64,000 nt of DNA, from NCBI RefSeq assembly GCF_013409365.1, contig NZ_JACCBA010000001.1, forward strand, positions 9,424,001 to 9,488,000, in the 5' to 3' direction. This document shows, piece by piece, positions 54,987 to 64,000 of this stretch. A program made the translations under genes and the position numbers. Each line of letters starts with the position of its first letter. The first letter of the stretch is position 1. A model generated the notes under the pieces. It was not told where the DNA came from and did no database searches. It worked only from the letters and a program-made list of their open reading frames with translations. This stretch comes from Actinomadura luteofluorescens. Lineage in GTDB: Bacteria; Actinomycetota; Actinomycetes; Streptosporangiales; Streptosporangiaceae.

Positions 54987-56183
54987 ATGACGAACCTCAA
55001 GGTACTGATCTCCGGCGCCTCCGTCGCCGGTCCCGCGCTCGCCTACTGGCTTCACCGGCACGGGTTCCAGGCCACCGTCCTGGAACGTGCCCCCGCCCTC
55101 CGCGACGGCGGCTACGCCGTGGACTTCCGCGGCGAGGCCCACCTGACGGTCCTGCGCCGCATGGGCATCCTGGCCGACATCGAACGCGCCCGTACCGGCG
55201 TGGGCTCCATGTCGTACGTCAACAGCGAGGGCAAGCAGCAGGCCAAGCTGCCCGCCGACCTGTTCGCCGGGGACGTCGAGATCCTCCGGGGCGATCTGGC
55301 CAGGATCCTGTACGACGCGACCAGGCAGCACACCGACTACGTCTTCGGCGACTCCATCACCTCGCTCACCGAGGACGCCCACGGCGTGACCGTGACCTTC
55401 GAGCGGGGCGCGCCGCGCCGGTTCGACCTGGTGGTCGGTGCGGACGGGCTGCACTCCAACACCCGCCGCCTGACGTTCGGGCCGGAGGAGCGGTTCGTGA
55501 AGCACCTCGGCGTCAACTGCGCGATCTTCACCACGGCCAACCATCTCGGCCTCGACCACACCGGCCACGCCTACCGCACCGCGGGCAAGCTCGTCGCGAT
55601 GTACAGCGCCCGCCACAACGCCGAGGCGAAGGCGGTCTTCTACTTCGCCTCGCCGCAGCTGGACCTGGACCGCCGTGACGTGGCGGGCCAGCAGGCCGTC
55701 CTCACCGAGACCTTCACCGGCAACGGCTGGCAGAGCGACCGGTTGCTGCACGACATGCGGTACGCGCCCGACTTCTACTTCGACTCGGTCGGCCAGGTCC
55801 ACATGGACACCTGGTCGCGCGGCCGGGTGGCGCTGGTCGGCGACGCCGCCTACTGCCCATCCTCCCTGTCCGGCATGGGGTCGGGGCTCGCCCTGGTCGG
55901 CGCGTACGTGCTGGCGGGCGAACTGGCCGCGGCGGACGGCGACCACCGGGTCGCGTTCGCGCGGTACGAGCAGGAAATGCGCGAGTACGCGGTGGGCTGC
56001 CAGAAGATGGGCGACGGCGTCGCCAAGCTGATGGTCCCCGGGAACCGCGCCCTGGCCACGCTCCTCAACCGGTACTACAAGGTCGTGCCGTACCTGCCGG
56101 GCAAGAACATGGCCGCCAAGATCGCCCGCAAGGCCGCGGAGAACATCACCCTCCGCGACTACCGCGAACCCGCCCAACGCTAA
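54987..56183 (+). CDS. FAD-dependent monooxygenase, TetX-like
   Basis: 398 residues. VLISGASVAGPALAYWLHRH (FAD motif, GASVAGP variant), ERAPALRDGGYAVDFRG, DG motif DLVVGADGLHSNTRRLTFGP, GD motif VALVGDAAYCPSSLSGMGSG, ALVGAYVLAGELAAADGDHR. Closely parallels the enzyme at 62397-63608. It probably hydroxylates a polycyclic aromatic. Follows the AfsR-like gene on the same strand. No clear ribosome site: CGAGAAGCTCCGAGGC is upstream of the ATG. Confidence 0.88.
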   Translation: MTNLKVLISGASVAGPALAYWLHRHGFQATVLERAPALRDGGYAVDFRGEAHLTVLRRMGILADIERARTGVGSMSYVNSEGKQQAKLPADLFAGDVEILRGDLARILYDATRQHTDYVFGDSITSLTEDAHGVTVTFERGAPRRFDLVVGADGLHSNTRRLTFGPEERFVKHLGVNCAIFTTANHLGLDHTGHAYRTAGKLVAMYSARHNAEAKAVFYFASPQLDLDRRDVAGQQAVLTETFTGNGWQSDRLLHDMRYAPDFYFDSVGQVHMDTWSRGRVALVGDAAYCPSSLSGMGSGLALVGAYVLAGELAAADGDHRVAFARYEQEMREYAVGCQKMGDGVAKLMVPGNRALATLLNRYYKVVPYLPGKNMAAKIARKAAENITLRDYREPAQR

Positions 56184-56264
56184 GCGCTTCGGCGGTGACC
56201 CGCGGTGCCTGCTGCGGCCGACGCGGTACTGCGACCGGGATCGGAGTGAGCCGCCTGCGCCCAG

Positions 56265-56297
56265 TATGAGACAGTTGTGTCTCATATGAGGTACGGT
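56265..56297 (+). promoter_or_regulatory. TetR operator and -10 box
   Basis: Arms TATGAGACA (56265-56273) and TGTCTCATA (56278-56286) flank GTTG. TACGGT (56292-56297) ends 6 nt before the TetR ATG at 56304, and GAGACA inside the left arm sits at -35 distance, so repressor and polymerase would compete. Confidence 0.85.
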
Positions 56298-56303
56298 CGA
56301 CTC

Positions 56304-56855
56304 ATGGGCTTCGATCGTGATCAGGTGCTGCGTGCCGCCGCCGATCTGCTGGCGCGCAAGTCCACGGCGACGACCGAAGAGGTCGCCCGGGCCGCGGGGA
56401 TCAGCAGGGCGACGCTGAACCGGCACTTCCCCGGACGCGATGCCCTGATACGCGCCTTGGAGGACTTCGGCATCGCCGAGGTCAAGGCGGCCCTGGACGC
56501 GGCCCGCCTGGAGGAGGGCACGGCCGAGGGGGCGGTGCGCCGCCTGGTTCGCGCGATCGAACCGTGTGCGGGTCTCCTTGCCTTCCTCTACTCCGAGAAC
56601 CAGCTCTTCGAGGGCGAGGATCAGAACGAGGGCTGGTCGCTCATCGACGAGCGGCTCACCGATCTGTTCCGCCGGGGCCAGGAAAGCGGCGTGTTCCGCA
56701 TCGACCTCAGTGCGGCGTGGCTCGCCGAGGCCCTCTACGGCCTGTTGGCCGCCGGCGGCTGGGCCGTCATCGAAGGCCGGGTGGCCCGCAACGACATCGC
56801 CCACATGATCGTCGAGCTGCTGCTCGGCGGCGCGATGCGGCGAGACGGATCATGA
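56304..56855 (+). CDS. TetR-family repressor, operon with an MFS exporter
   Basis: 183 residues. DNA-binding part: DRDQVLRAAADLLARKSTAT, TEEVARAAGISRATLNRHFP (recognition helix ISRATLNRHFPGRDAL). Start chosen by the leaderless -10; an upstream ATG at 56277 lies within the operator. ATGA overlap with the exporter shows co-translation, a self-regulated efflux operon. Confidence 0.9.
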   Translation: MGFDRDQVLRAAADLLARKSTATTEEVARAAGISRATLNRHFPGRDALIRALEDFGIAEVKAALDAARLEEGTAEGAVRRLVRAIEPCAGLLAFLYSENQLFEGEDQNEGWSLIDERLTDLFRRGQESGVFRIDLSAAWLAEALYGLLAAGGWAVIEGRVARNDIAHMIVELLLGGAMRRDGS

Positions 56856-58417
56856 CCTCTCTCCCGCGGCAGGCTGAGCGGGGCATCGCACAGCGGGCTC
56901 CGGGCCGCTGGATCGCCCTCGGCGTCCTCGTCCTGGCCGTGCTGCTCGTCGCGGTGGACGCCACCGTTCTCGGACTGGCCACGCCCTACCTCAGCGAGGA
57001 CCTGCGGCCTTCGGGCACCCAGCTGCTGTGGATCGGCGACGCCTACTCGTTCGTGATCGCCGGCCTGCTCGTCTCCATGGGCGGTCTGGGCGACCGTGTC
57101 GGCCGCAAGCGCCTGCTGCTGGCCGGAGCGACCGCGTTCGGGCTGGTCTCGGTCCTGAACGCCTACGCGCAGACCCCCGAGATGATGATCGTCGCCCGGG
57201 CGCTGCTCGGCGTCGCCGGCGCCACGCTGATGCCCTCCACCCTCGCGCTGATCCGCAACGTCTTCGAGGACCCCCGTGAGCGCACCCTCGCCATCGGCAT
57301 CTGGAGCGCCGCCGCCTCGGCGGGCATGGCGGTCGGCCCGATCGTCGGCGGCCTGCTGCTGGAGCACTTCTGGTGGGGCTCGGTGTTCCTGATCAACATG
57401 CCCGTGATGGCGCTGCTGGTCGTCGTCGGGATCAAGATGCTGCCGGAATCGCGCAACCCCTCCCCGGGGCCGTGGGACCTGCCGAGCGTCGTCCTGTCGC
57501 TGGTCGGCATGGTCGGCGTCGTGTACGCGGTCAAGGAGGCCGCCGCCGGCGGGTTCACCTGGCCCGCCCTCGCGGCGGGCCTGCTCGGTGCGGCGGCTCT
57601 CCACGCGTTCGTCCGGCGTCAGCGCAGGCTGCCCGTCCCGCTGGTGGACGTCCGGCTGTTCCGCAACCGCGGCTTCAGCGCCGCCGTCCTGGCGAACCTG
57701 CTGACCATCCTCGGGCTTTCCGGACTGCTGTTCTTCCTCTCCCAGTACCTGCAACTCGTCCAGGACCGGTCTCCCTTCCGTGCGGGCCTCGCCGAGCTGC
57801 CGGTCGCCGCCGGCGCGGTGGTGGCCGGCCTGATCGCCGGCGCCGCGGCGCGACGCTTCTCGGCGCGCACGGTCGTCTCCGGCGGCCTGGCCGTCATCGG
57901 CCTGGCCCTGGCCGCACTCACCACGATCACCCAGTCGACCGGCTATCCCCTGCTGGGCACCCTGTTGCTGCTGGTCGGCTTCGGCGCCGGGCTGTCGTTC
58001 ACGATCACCTCGGACATCATCCTCGCCGCCGTCCCCAAGGAGCAGGCCGGCGCCGCATCCGCGGTCTCGGAGACGGCATACGAACTGGGCACCGCCCTGG
58101 GCATCGCCCTGCTGGGCTCGATCGTCACCAACATCTACCGGGACTTCCCCGGACCGGCCGCCACACCGGAGGCGGCACGCGAATCACTGGCCGGAGCCGT
58201 CGTGGCCGCCGCGCACATGCCCGCCGACACGGCAGCGGCGTTGCTGCGGGCGGCACGCGAGTCCTTCGTCGACGGAGTGGCTCTCGCCTCCGGAGTCGGC
58301 GCCGGCCTGCTGCTTCTCGCCGCCGGCATGGCCTGGTTCCTGCTGCGCGGCCAGAAGCCGATCAGCGAAACCGTCCAGCCAACAGCGACAACGGGATCAG
58401 TCGCGCACCGCCGATAG
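56852..58417 (+). CDS. MFS multidrug exporter, DHA2 type (QacA/SmvA-like)
   Basis: 521 residues. VLLVAVDATVLGLATPYLSE (motif D1), WIGDAYSFVIAGLLVSMGGL, GDRVGRKRLLL (motif A), ALLGVAGATLMPSTLALI, GPIVGGLLLEHFWWGSVFLI (motif C), SETAYELGTALGIALLGSIV. Fourteen helices predicted. Near paralogue of the exporter at 33609-35156. Induced when its TetR partner releases the TATGAGACA operator, by inference. Confidence 0.92.
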   Translation: MTSLPRQAERGIAQRAPGRWIALGVLVLAVLLVAVDATVLGLATPYLSEDLRPSGTQLLWIGDAYSFVIAGLLVSMGGLGDRVGRKRLLLAGATAFGLVSVLNAYAQTPEMMIVARALLGVAGATLMPSTLALIRNVFEDPRERTLAIGIWSAAASAGMAVGPIVGGLLLEHFWWGSVFLINMPVMALLVVVGIKMLPESRNPSPGPWDLPSVVLSLVGMVGVVYAVKEAAAGGFTWPALAAGLLGAAALHAFVRRQRRLPVPLVDVRLFRNRGFSAAVLANLLTILGLSGLLFFLSQYLQLVQDRSPFRAGLAELPVAAGAVVAGLIAGAAARRFSARTVVSGGLAVIGLALAALTTITQSTGYPLLGTLLLLVGFGAGLSFTITSDIILAAVPKEQAGAASAVSETAYELGTALGIALLGSIVTNIYRDFPGPAATPEAARESLAGAVVAAAHMPADTAAALLRAARESFVDGVALASGVGAGLLLLAAGMAWFLLRGQKPISETVQPTATTGSVAHRR

Positions 58418-58687
58418 ATGCGTGAATCTCCCAGGCCCGGCAGTGCAAGAGCTCCTGCGGAGTCGGATCGAGGTGGTCTCCTCCTCGCGGACGACATCGG
58501 CTACCGGGGTATCACTTCGACTTGGCTCCCCGGCGTGACGTCTTCGTCCCGACCGTCTTCCTACCCTGCCCGGCCAGCTTGGACGTGACTGAGGGAGAAG
58601 GACGGATGCGCCCGTTGCAGAACAGCTCTGCCACCGCCCGAATCGGCCACCGCGAGGCAGCGCCCTCCGGGCACGCGCGGCCGGCAA
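58418..58687. other. Intergenic stretch without a supported gene
   Basis: About 270 bp between the exporter and the kinase gene. A Lys/Arg-rich open frame on the minus strand ends at 58512 but has no recognisable family or start. I see no tRNA, repeat or strong hairpin. Confidence 0.4.
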
Positions 58688-59915
58688 TAGGCTGGCGCTC
58701 ATGACGCCCGAGGAACCCCCGCGTGCGCTGCTCGCCGGGGCGTCGCGTCGGTCGGTGCGGCTGCTTCCGTGGGGGTTGGCGTTCGTGCTGTGCGCGGCCC
58801 TGCTGCCCACCACGCTCACGGTGCTCAGCGTCGACTACGGTCTGAACGGCGGCATCGCGGGCGCGCTGGCCATGGCGCAGGCGGCGCCGCTGCTGCTCGC
58901 CGTCGTCCGCCCGCTGCGGGCCTGGTACGTGATCTTCGCGGCGGACGTGGCCGGTGCGCTCGCGCTGCTCACCGTCGACTTCGAAGAGCGGCTCCTCTGG
59001 CCGTTCCCGCCCATGGAGATCGTCGGGTACGTCGGCCTCTGCCTCGCGCTCGGCCTGCGCGAGTCGCGCAGGACGCTGCTGGCGGTGTGGCTGGCGACGG
59101 CGGGCGCGAGCGTCGGTCTGGGGTTCGTCGCGCCGCACGGCACGAGCGCCAGGGAGACGCTGCTCCCGATCCTCGGCGGCGTCGCGCTCGTGCTCGGCGG
59201 CGCGCTCCGCGCGTGGCACGAGGCGCAGCGCAGGCTGACCGAGCAGCAGACGATCAGCGAGGCCGAGCGTGACCGGCGAACGCTGCTGGAGGAGCGCGCC
59301 CGCATCGCGCGCGAGCTGCACGACGTGGTGGCGCACCACATGTCCGTCATCACGGTGCAGGCGGACACCTCGGTGTACCGACTCGACGGGCTGCCGCCGG
59401 ACGCGCAGGAGGAGTTCACCTCCATCGCGGCGACCGCCCGCGAGTCGCTCGGTGAGATGCGCCGCCTCCTCGGCGTGCTGCGCGACGAGGAGACGCACGG
59501 CGAGCTCGCGCCCCAGCCGGGCCTTGAGCGGATCGGGCAGATGGTGAAGGCGACGGTCAGGGCGGGCATACCGGTGGAGTTCGCCTCCTGCGACGCCGAG
59601 GTGCCCGACGCGGTGGGGCTCACCGCGTACCGCATCGTCCAAGAGGCCCTCGCGAACGTCGTACGGCACGCGCCGGGCGCTCCGACGCGCGTGTCGGTGG
59701 CGGAGGACGAGGGCCGGCTCGCCGTCCTCGTCGTCAACGGCCCTCCGCCCGAGCCGCCCGCCGCGCCGTTGGAGGACCGCGGCACGGGCCACGGCCTTGT
59801 CGGCATGCGGGAACGGGTGCGGCTCAGCGGCGGCACCCTCGAAGCGGGGCCGCTGCCGGACGGCGGCTTCCGCGTGGCCGCCCGGCTCCCCCTGACGGAA
59901 AGGGACCTCACGTGA
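58688..59915 (+). CDS. Sensor histidine kinase, HisKA_3 type (coding part 58701-59915)
   Basis: 404 residues from ATG 58701. Four to six membrane helices in the first 165 residues (PWGLAFVLCAALLPTTLTVL, IAGALAMAQAAPLLLAVVRP). Phospho-His in RIARELHDVVAHHMSVITVQ; N box AYRIVQEALANVVRHAPG; G box GTGHGLVGMRERVRLSGG. The TAGGCT box (58688-58693) is 7 nt before the ATG. The stop overlaps the response-regulator GTG. Confidence 0.92.
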
Positions 59916-60586
59916 CGACGCGCGTCATCATCGTCGACGACCAGGCCATGGTGCGGGCCGGGTTCGCCGCACTGCTGGCCGCCCAGAACGACATCGAGGT
60001 GGTGGGCGAGGCCGCCGACGGTGCGCAGGGCGTCGAGCTGAGCCGGCGCACGCATCCCGACGTCGTGCTGATGGACGTCCGCATGCCCGAGATGGACGGC
60101 CTGGAGGGCGCGCGCCGCCTCCTCGCGCCACCGCCCGGCGTGACGCACCGGCCGCGCGTCCTGATGCTCACCACGTTCGACGTCGACGACTACGTCTACG
60201 AGGCGCTGCGGGCGGGCGCGAGCGGTTTCCTGCTGAAGGACGCGCCGCCGGCCGACCTCATCGCGGCGGTGCGCGTCGTCGCATCGGGCGACGCGCTGCT
60301 CGCGCCCTCCGTGACGCGCCGCCTCATCGCGGACTTCGCCCGCCAGCGTCCCCCCACCCTGGGCAAGCCCGCGCTGCGGCTCAAGGCCCTGACGGAACGC
60401 GAGACCGAAGTCCTCACCCTGGTGGCCCGCGGCATGTCCAACTCGGAGATCGCGGAGATGCTGGTGCTGGCCGAGCAGACGGTGAAGACGCACGTGAGCC
60501 GTGTCCTCACCAAGCTCGACCTGCGCGACCGCGCCCAGGCGGTGGTCTTCGCGTACGAATCGGGGCTGGTGACCCCGGGCGAATAG
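59912..60586 (+). CDS. NarL/FixJ-type response regulator
   Basis: 224 residues from GTG 59912. Acidic pair in VIIVDDQAMVRAGFAALLAA, phospho-Asp in DVVLMDVRMPEMDG, LMLTTFDVDDY, Lys in FLLKDAPPAD; LuxR-type HTH TERETEVLTLVARGMSNSE, EQTVKTHVSRVLTKLDLRD. Complete partner of the preceding kinase. Its intact first strand shows what the regulator at 40171-40866 has lost. Confidence 0.93.
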   Translation: MTTRVIIVDDQAMVRAGFAALLAAQNDIEVVGEAADGAQGVELSRRTHPDVVLMDVRMPEMDGLEGARRLLAPPPGVTHRPRVLMLTTFDVDDYVYEALRAGASGFLLKDAPPADLIAAVRVVASGDALLAPSVTRRLIADFARQRPPTLGKPALRLKALTERETEVLTLVARGMSNSEIAEMLVLAEQTVKTHVSRVLTKLDLRDRAQAVVFAYESGLVTPGE

Positions 60587-60996
60587 GCCGCCCTCTCCAC
60601 CACCCCCCACCGCCGTAGCACCTCCACATCGGCTCCCGGGTATGACGCCCGGCGCGCGACCGTCCTCGCAGACTCCACCCGGTCGGTAAGCGAGACGAAG
60701 GGCGGATGAATGAGGCAACGCAGCGGCAAACGGTTCATCGCGGTCATGGACCTGTCCGGATCCGGTGGGCCCCTCCTGCACTGACCGAGGCGCCGGTCGG
60801 CGACCGCGGTGGGCGTGGCTCCGCGACCACATTGATCCCGATGACGCACGGCACGACCGGTGAGACGTCCCCGCACGTGCCCCCTCTGGACCGCGCATCT
60901 TTCGCGGTAGCCCCCGTCGATCTGGCGCACGCCCGAGGGCGGGAACCGCATCCGCCCCGCACCACTTCTCCCGAAACGAAGGAGGTATGGACATCC
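60587..60996. other. Long intergenic region before the last exporter
   Basis: 410 bp. The only clear element is GGAGGT at 60981-60986, 10 nt before the exporter ATG. No gene, hairpin or repeat I can support; codon bias fades in all frames. The exporter promoter is presumably here. Confidence 0.4.
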
Positions 60997-62400
60997 ATGC
61001 CCGCAACTCTGGCTCCTCCCGTGTCCCCGCCCCGCATCCGGAAGGGCGCCGTCTGGGCCCTCGGCCTGCTGGCGGCCGCCACCGGGACCCTGGAATCGGT
61101 GGTGGCGCCGACGCTCCCGCTGCTTCAGCGCGAACTGTCGATGAGCCCTGCTCAGGGGGCCCTGCTCAGCATCGCGATGCTCATCACCGGTGCCCTCGTC
61201 GCGCCCGTCGCGGGCGGTCTCGGTGACCGGCATGGCGGGAAGCGCGTCATGATCCGGCTGATGGCGGTGGTCGCGGCCGGCGGCCTGGTGTCCTCGGCGG
61301 CGCCGAACCTGCCGGTGCTGCTGCTGGGGCAGGTACTGCAGGGCGCGATGGTCGGCGCGATGCCGCTCTCGTTCATCCTCGTGCGCAAGCACCTACCGGT
61401 GGGCGAGTCGCAGGTGGCCATCGGGGTGGTCAGCGGCATGTTCGTGGGCGGCGGCATGCTCGGCACGCTGATCGCAGGGCCCATCGCGGAAGGCCTGTCC
61501 CGGCACTGGATGTTCGCGGTCCCGACGCTCGCGATCGTCGTGGCGACCCTGTCCGTCCACCTGCTGATGCCGGACGATCCGCCGGCCCGTTCGGGCGGCC
61601 GGATCGACTGGCCCGGCCTGGTCCTGCTGAGCGGCATCCTGCTGACGCTCATGCTCGGGCTTGCGCTGGCGCCCGACCTCGGCTCGCGGCCCCTCGCGCT
61701 CGGCGGGCTCGTCCTCGTCCTGGCCGCGTTCGTGGCCGGATGGACGGCCGTCGAGCGTCGTGCGGCCTCGCCGATGGTCGATCTGCGCCTGCTCGCGAAG
61801 CCCGCGATCTGGAGCTCGTATCTGATCACGTTCGCGGTCTGCGCCGGCACCGCGGTGTCGATGTACCTCGTACCGCAACTGTTCGCGGTGTCCGGCGACG
61901 GCTACGGCTTCGGCGCCGGCTCCACCGACATCGGGCGTTACCTGCTGCCCGGCGCCGTCGCTGCGGCGATCAGCGGGCCCCTCGGCGGGGCCGCGGTGCG
62001 GCGCTTCGGCGCGGGCGCGGCGGTCACCACCGGAATCGGCGTCATGGCGGCCACGCTGGCCGGGCTGGCGATCCTGCACACCGAGGTCTGGCACCTCGTC
62101 GCGGGCAAGGCGCTGATCGCCCTGGCCAGCGGCGTCTGCGTCACGGCGATGGTCGTCCGGACGGCCACCTCCGTCGAGCACGGCGACACCGGAACCGCCA
62201 CCAGCCTGGTCCTGGTGACGCGGGTGATCGGCTTCGCCGCGGGCGCCCAGGTCAGCGGCGCCCTTCTCACCTCAGGCACCCCGTCCGGGTCGGACGTCCC
62301 GGCCGAATCGGCCTTCGTCACCGGTTTCGTCATCGCCGGCGCCGTCACAGCACTGTCCCTGCTCGCCGTCCGCACCATGAGCAAAGGAGCCAACAAATGA
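60997..62400 (+). CDS. MFS exporter, DHA1/DHA2-like
   Basis: 467 residues. AVWALGLLAAATGTLESVVA then PTLPLLQRELSMSPAQGALL; motif A GDRHGGKRVMIRLM; GMFVGGGMLGTLIAGPIAEG (motif C region); later helices LVLLSGILLTLMLGLALAP, SYLITFAVCAGTAVSMYLVP, and a run to RTMSKGANK. Start is the ATG after GGAGGT with 10-nt spacing, long but the only in-frame choice preserving helix 1. Overlaps the monooxygenase gene by ATGA, so exporter and enzyme form one unit. Confidence 0.88.
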   Translation: MPATLAPPVSPPRIRKGAVWALGLLAAATGTLESVVAPTLPLLQRELSMSPAQGALLSIAMLITGALVAPVAGGLGDRHGGKRVMIRLMAVVAAGGLVSSAAPNLPVLLLGQVLQGAMVGAMPLSFILVRKHLPVGESQVAIGVVSGMFVGGGMLGTLIAGPIAEGLSRHWMFAVPTLAIVVATLSVHLLMPDDPPARSGGRIDWPGLVLLSGILLTLMLGLALAPDLGSRPLALGGLVLVLAAFVAGWTAVERRAASPMVDLRLLAKPAIWSSYLITFAVCAGTAVSMYLVPQLFAVSGDGYGFGAGSTDIGRYLLPGAVAAAISGPLGGAAVRRFGAGAAVTTGIGVMAATLAGLAILHTEVWHLVAGKALIALASGVCVTAMVVRTATSVEHGDTGTATSLVLVTRVIGFAAGAQVSGALLTSGTPSGSDVPAESAFVTGFVIAGAVTALSLLAVRTMSKGANK

Positions 62401-63608
62401 CCCGAATGACGGCCGCTCGTACCGCGCCGAAGCGCGAGGTCCTGATATCGGGGGCCGGAATCACAGGCCTCGCCCTCGCTTTCTGGCTGAACCGTCACGG
62501 ACTCGCCGTCACGGTGGTGGAGAAGGCGGGCACGCTTCGCAGCGGTGGTTATCCCATCGACGTGCGCGGCAGTGCACTTGAGGTCGTTCGACGGATGGGA
62601 ATCCTGCAGCGGCTGCGGGACGCGCACGTCGACTTGCGGCGGCTGACCTTCCTCGACGGGGACGGCGGAGAGGTGGCCTCGGTCGACCCCCACGCCGTCA
62701 CCGGCGGCGTCGCGGACCGGGACCTGGAGGTGCGGCGCGGCGATCTGACTGACGTTCTGTACGCGGCGGTCAGTGACGACGTGGAGATCCTGTTCGACGA
62801 TTCCATCGCCACCCTCGACCAGTCTGGCCACGGAGTGGACGTCACCCTCCACGGGGGCGGCGCGCGTACATTCGACATGGTGTTCGGTGCGGACGGCACG
62901 CACTCCCGTACCCGGGAAATGCTGTTCGGCCCCGAAGAACGGTTCCACCGATACCTCGGCTACTGCTTCGCCGTGTTCACCATGCCCAACACCTTCGGAC
63001 TTTCCCACGAGACCGTCATGTGGAATACGCCAGGCAGGGCCGCGGCACTCTACGCCGTTGGCGACGACGACGAAGTGCACGCGTTCCTGAACTTCGCTCG
63101 GCAAAGGCCACCGTCCGACGCGTGGAGGAACCCGGAAGCCCAACGGGAGATGGTCGCCGCCGTCTTCGCCGACGCGGGATGGGAGGTCCCGAGCATGCTG
63201 GACGCCCTGCGCGACACGTCCGACCTGTTCTTCGACGGAGTCGGCCAGATCCGGATGCCCCGCTGGTCCAGCGGCAGGGTCGCGCTGGTGGGAGACGCCG
63301 CGTACGCACCCTCGTTCCTCACGGGGCAGGGCACCAGCCTCGCGCTCGTCGGCGCGTACATGCTCGCCGGTTCCCTGGCCGGTCGGGACCACACCGCGGG
63401 CTTCGCCACCTACGAACGCGACACCCGTGAGTTCGTGACCCTGAACCAGGACCTGGTCGGCGAGGGCGGTGCCGCCCTGTTCCCGACCACCGCCCAAGCC
63501 CTGGAACAGCGAAACGAAAGGCTGCGCAAGCTCGGAGCCACGCCCGCCACGGGCGGACGAGCAGCCCACTCGGCCCTCACTCTGCCCGAGTTCACGCCCT
63601 CAACATGA
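62397..63608 (+). CDS. FAD-dependent monooxygenase, TetX-like, coupled to an exporter
   Basis: 403 residues. VLISGAGITGLALAFWLNRH (FAD), EKAGTLRSGGYPIDVRGSAL, DG motif DMVFGADGTHSRTREMLFGP, GD motif VALVGDAAYAPSFLTGQGTS, ALVGAYMLAGSLAGRD. Aligns along its length with the enzyme at 54987-56183. ATGA overlap with the exporter suggests that modification and export of the same compound class are coupled. C-terminal tail is short and polar. Confidence 0.9.
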   Translation: MTRMTAARTAPKREVLISGAGITGLALAFWLNRHGLAVTVVEKAGTLRSGGYPIDVRGSALEVVRRMGILQRLRDAHVDLRRLTFLDGDGGEVASVDPHAVTGGVADRDLEVRRGDLTDVLYAAVSDDVEILFDDSIATLDQSGHGVDVTLHGGGARTFDMVFGADGTHSRTREMLFGPEERFHRYLGYCFAVFTMPNTFGLSHETVMWNTPGRAAALYAVGDDDEVHAFLNFARQRPPSDAWRNPEAQREMVAAVFADAGWEVPSMLDALRDTSDLFFDGVGQIRMPRWSSGRVALVGDAAYAPSFLTGQGTSLALVGAYMLAGSLAGRDHTAGFATYERDTREFVTLNQDLVGEGGAALFPTTAQALEQRNERLRKLGATPATGGRAAHSALTLPEFTPST

Positions 63609-63660
63609 GCGCGAGCCCCTGCGGCAAACGCGGCGGCGTCGCCGAGGGCTGGCTGCTGGC

Positions 63661-63691
63661 GGAGCGTCCCGCAGTGTGTGCGGGACGCTCC
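63661..63691. terminator. Strong 13-bp hairpin after the exporter-monooxygenase operon
   Basis: GGAGCGTCCCGCA and TGCGGGACGCTCC are perfectly complementary around GTGTG, 52 bp after the monooxygenase stop. No T-tract; typical of actinobacterial terminators. Confidence 0.75.
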
Positions 63692-64000
63692 ACCACCGGG
63701 CATCTCGCCGGCGGCGAGCGCGCCTCCGCTGATGCACCGCCTGGCGCGCGGGCCCGCCTAGGACTACGAGCACGCCCAGGACTTCGCGGCCGCCGCCATG
63801 GGCGGCGCGGGCCCGGAGGGCGCGCTGCACGGGCCCATGAGCCTGCTGGTCAGCGCCCGGCTCGGGCAAGCGGGTCGCGCGGGGTGCCGGGCATCGGACT
63901 GAGGACGGCCGCGCGAGCAGCGCGCAGCGGTCGGCGCGCCGCAGCGGGCTGTCGCTGCTTGCGCCGACTGCTAGCCAGGCCGCAGCCGGAACCGGGATGT
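63692..64000. other. Right-edge sequence without a supported gene
   Basis: About 300 bp. A plus-strand frame near 63764-63900 reads DYEHAQDFAAAAMGGAGPEG then ALHGPMSLLVSARLGQ and stops; it has coding-like composition but no start, and may be debris of a lost gene. Nothing else recognised. Confidence 0.3.

Noticed and set aside
58512..58610. Lys/Arg-rich minus-strand tail as a gene end
   Set aside because: It continues upstream only as antisense to the kinase gene and matches no family I know.
47053..63608. Biosynthetic gene cluster
   Set aside because: Several oxygenases, exporters and an AfsR-like regulator occur, but there is no PKS, NRPS, terpene, RiPP or other core synthesis gene.

Overview
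The window is very GC-rich DNA with dense, short-gapped genes, GTG/TTG starts and third-position G/C bias. Gene content (AfsR/BTAD and WYL regulators, DUF3618, ECF42-YCII, a DUF664/DinB protein, RpoB of actinobacterial type) points to a filamentous actinomycete; a Thermomonosporaceae/Streptosporangiaceae-type genome (Actinomadura, Nonomuraea and relatives) is my best guess. There are no ribosomal RNA or tRNA genes, CRISPR arrays, phage genes, transposases or PKS/NRPS genes. The mix of drug efflux, drug-modifying enzymes, small regulators and several decayed genes looks like accessory chromosome.

Left third (1-24.3 kb): a cut-off APC permease opposite an ArsR-ArsC fusion; an OYE-type reductase and an ECF sigma factor lacking part of its C-terminal domain; an XRE regulator with two small partner genes; a broken ABC-2 permease; an ECF42-YCII pair beside the wreck of a dihydrofolate-reductase-like gene; DinB, CurA-like reductase, APH-like kinase and SnoaL genes under TetR regulators with visible palindromic operators; an ABC-F protein that seems to start at CTG; an SDR/TetR pair; an AI-2E exporter, a secreted GH3 enzyme and a secreted esterase.

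Middle (24.3-40.8 kb): an envelope operon (PF07332/DUF3618/YihY); a two-gene RNA-repair cassette (Rnl2-like RNA ligase plus HD-kinase) with its own promoter; a streptogramin-type module (virginiamycin B lyase, MFS exporter, divergent TetR whose start is coupled to an 11-codon leader ORF and whose promoter holds a 22-bp palindrome); MarR, YCII, MFS, AhpD-like, TetR, serine hydrolase and a complete NarL-type two-component system.

Right third (40.8-64 kb): a complete stand-alone rpoB without rpoC, carrying an S531N-type change and others in the rifampicin region, next to the scar of a deleted histidine kinase/response regulator pair; then a saccharopine-dehydrogenase-like enzyme, a GlxA regulator, four flavoprotein monooxygenases, three MFS exporters, TetR regulators, an AfsR-like regulator and another two-component pair.

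The main candidates for real novelty are the second rpoB (patchwork codon use, altered Rif pocket, adjacent scar), the RNA ligase/HD-kinase cassette, and the TetR leader-peptide arrangement. A recurring theme is leaderless expression: at least thirteen genes have a TANNNT-like -10 box 6-8 nt before the start codon.
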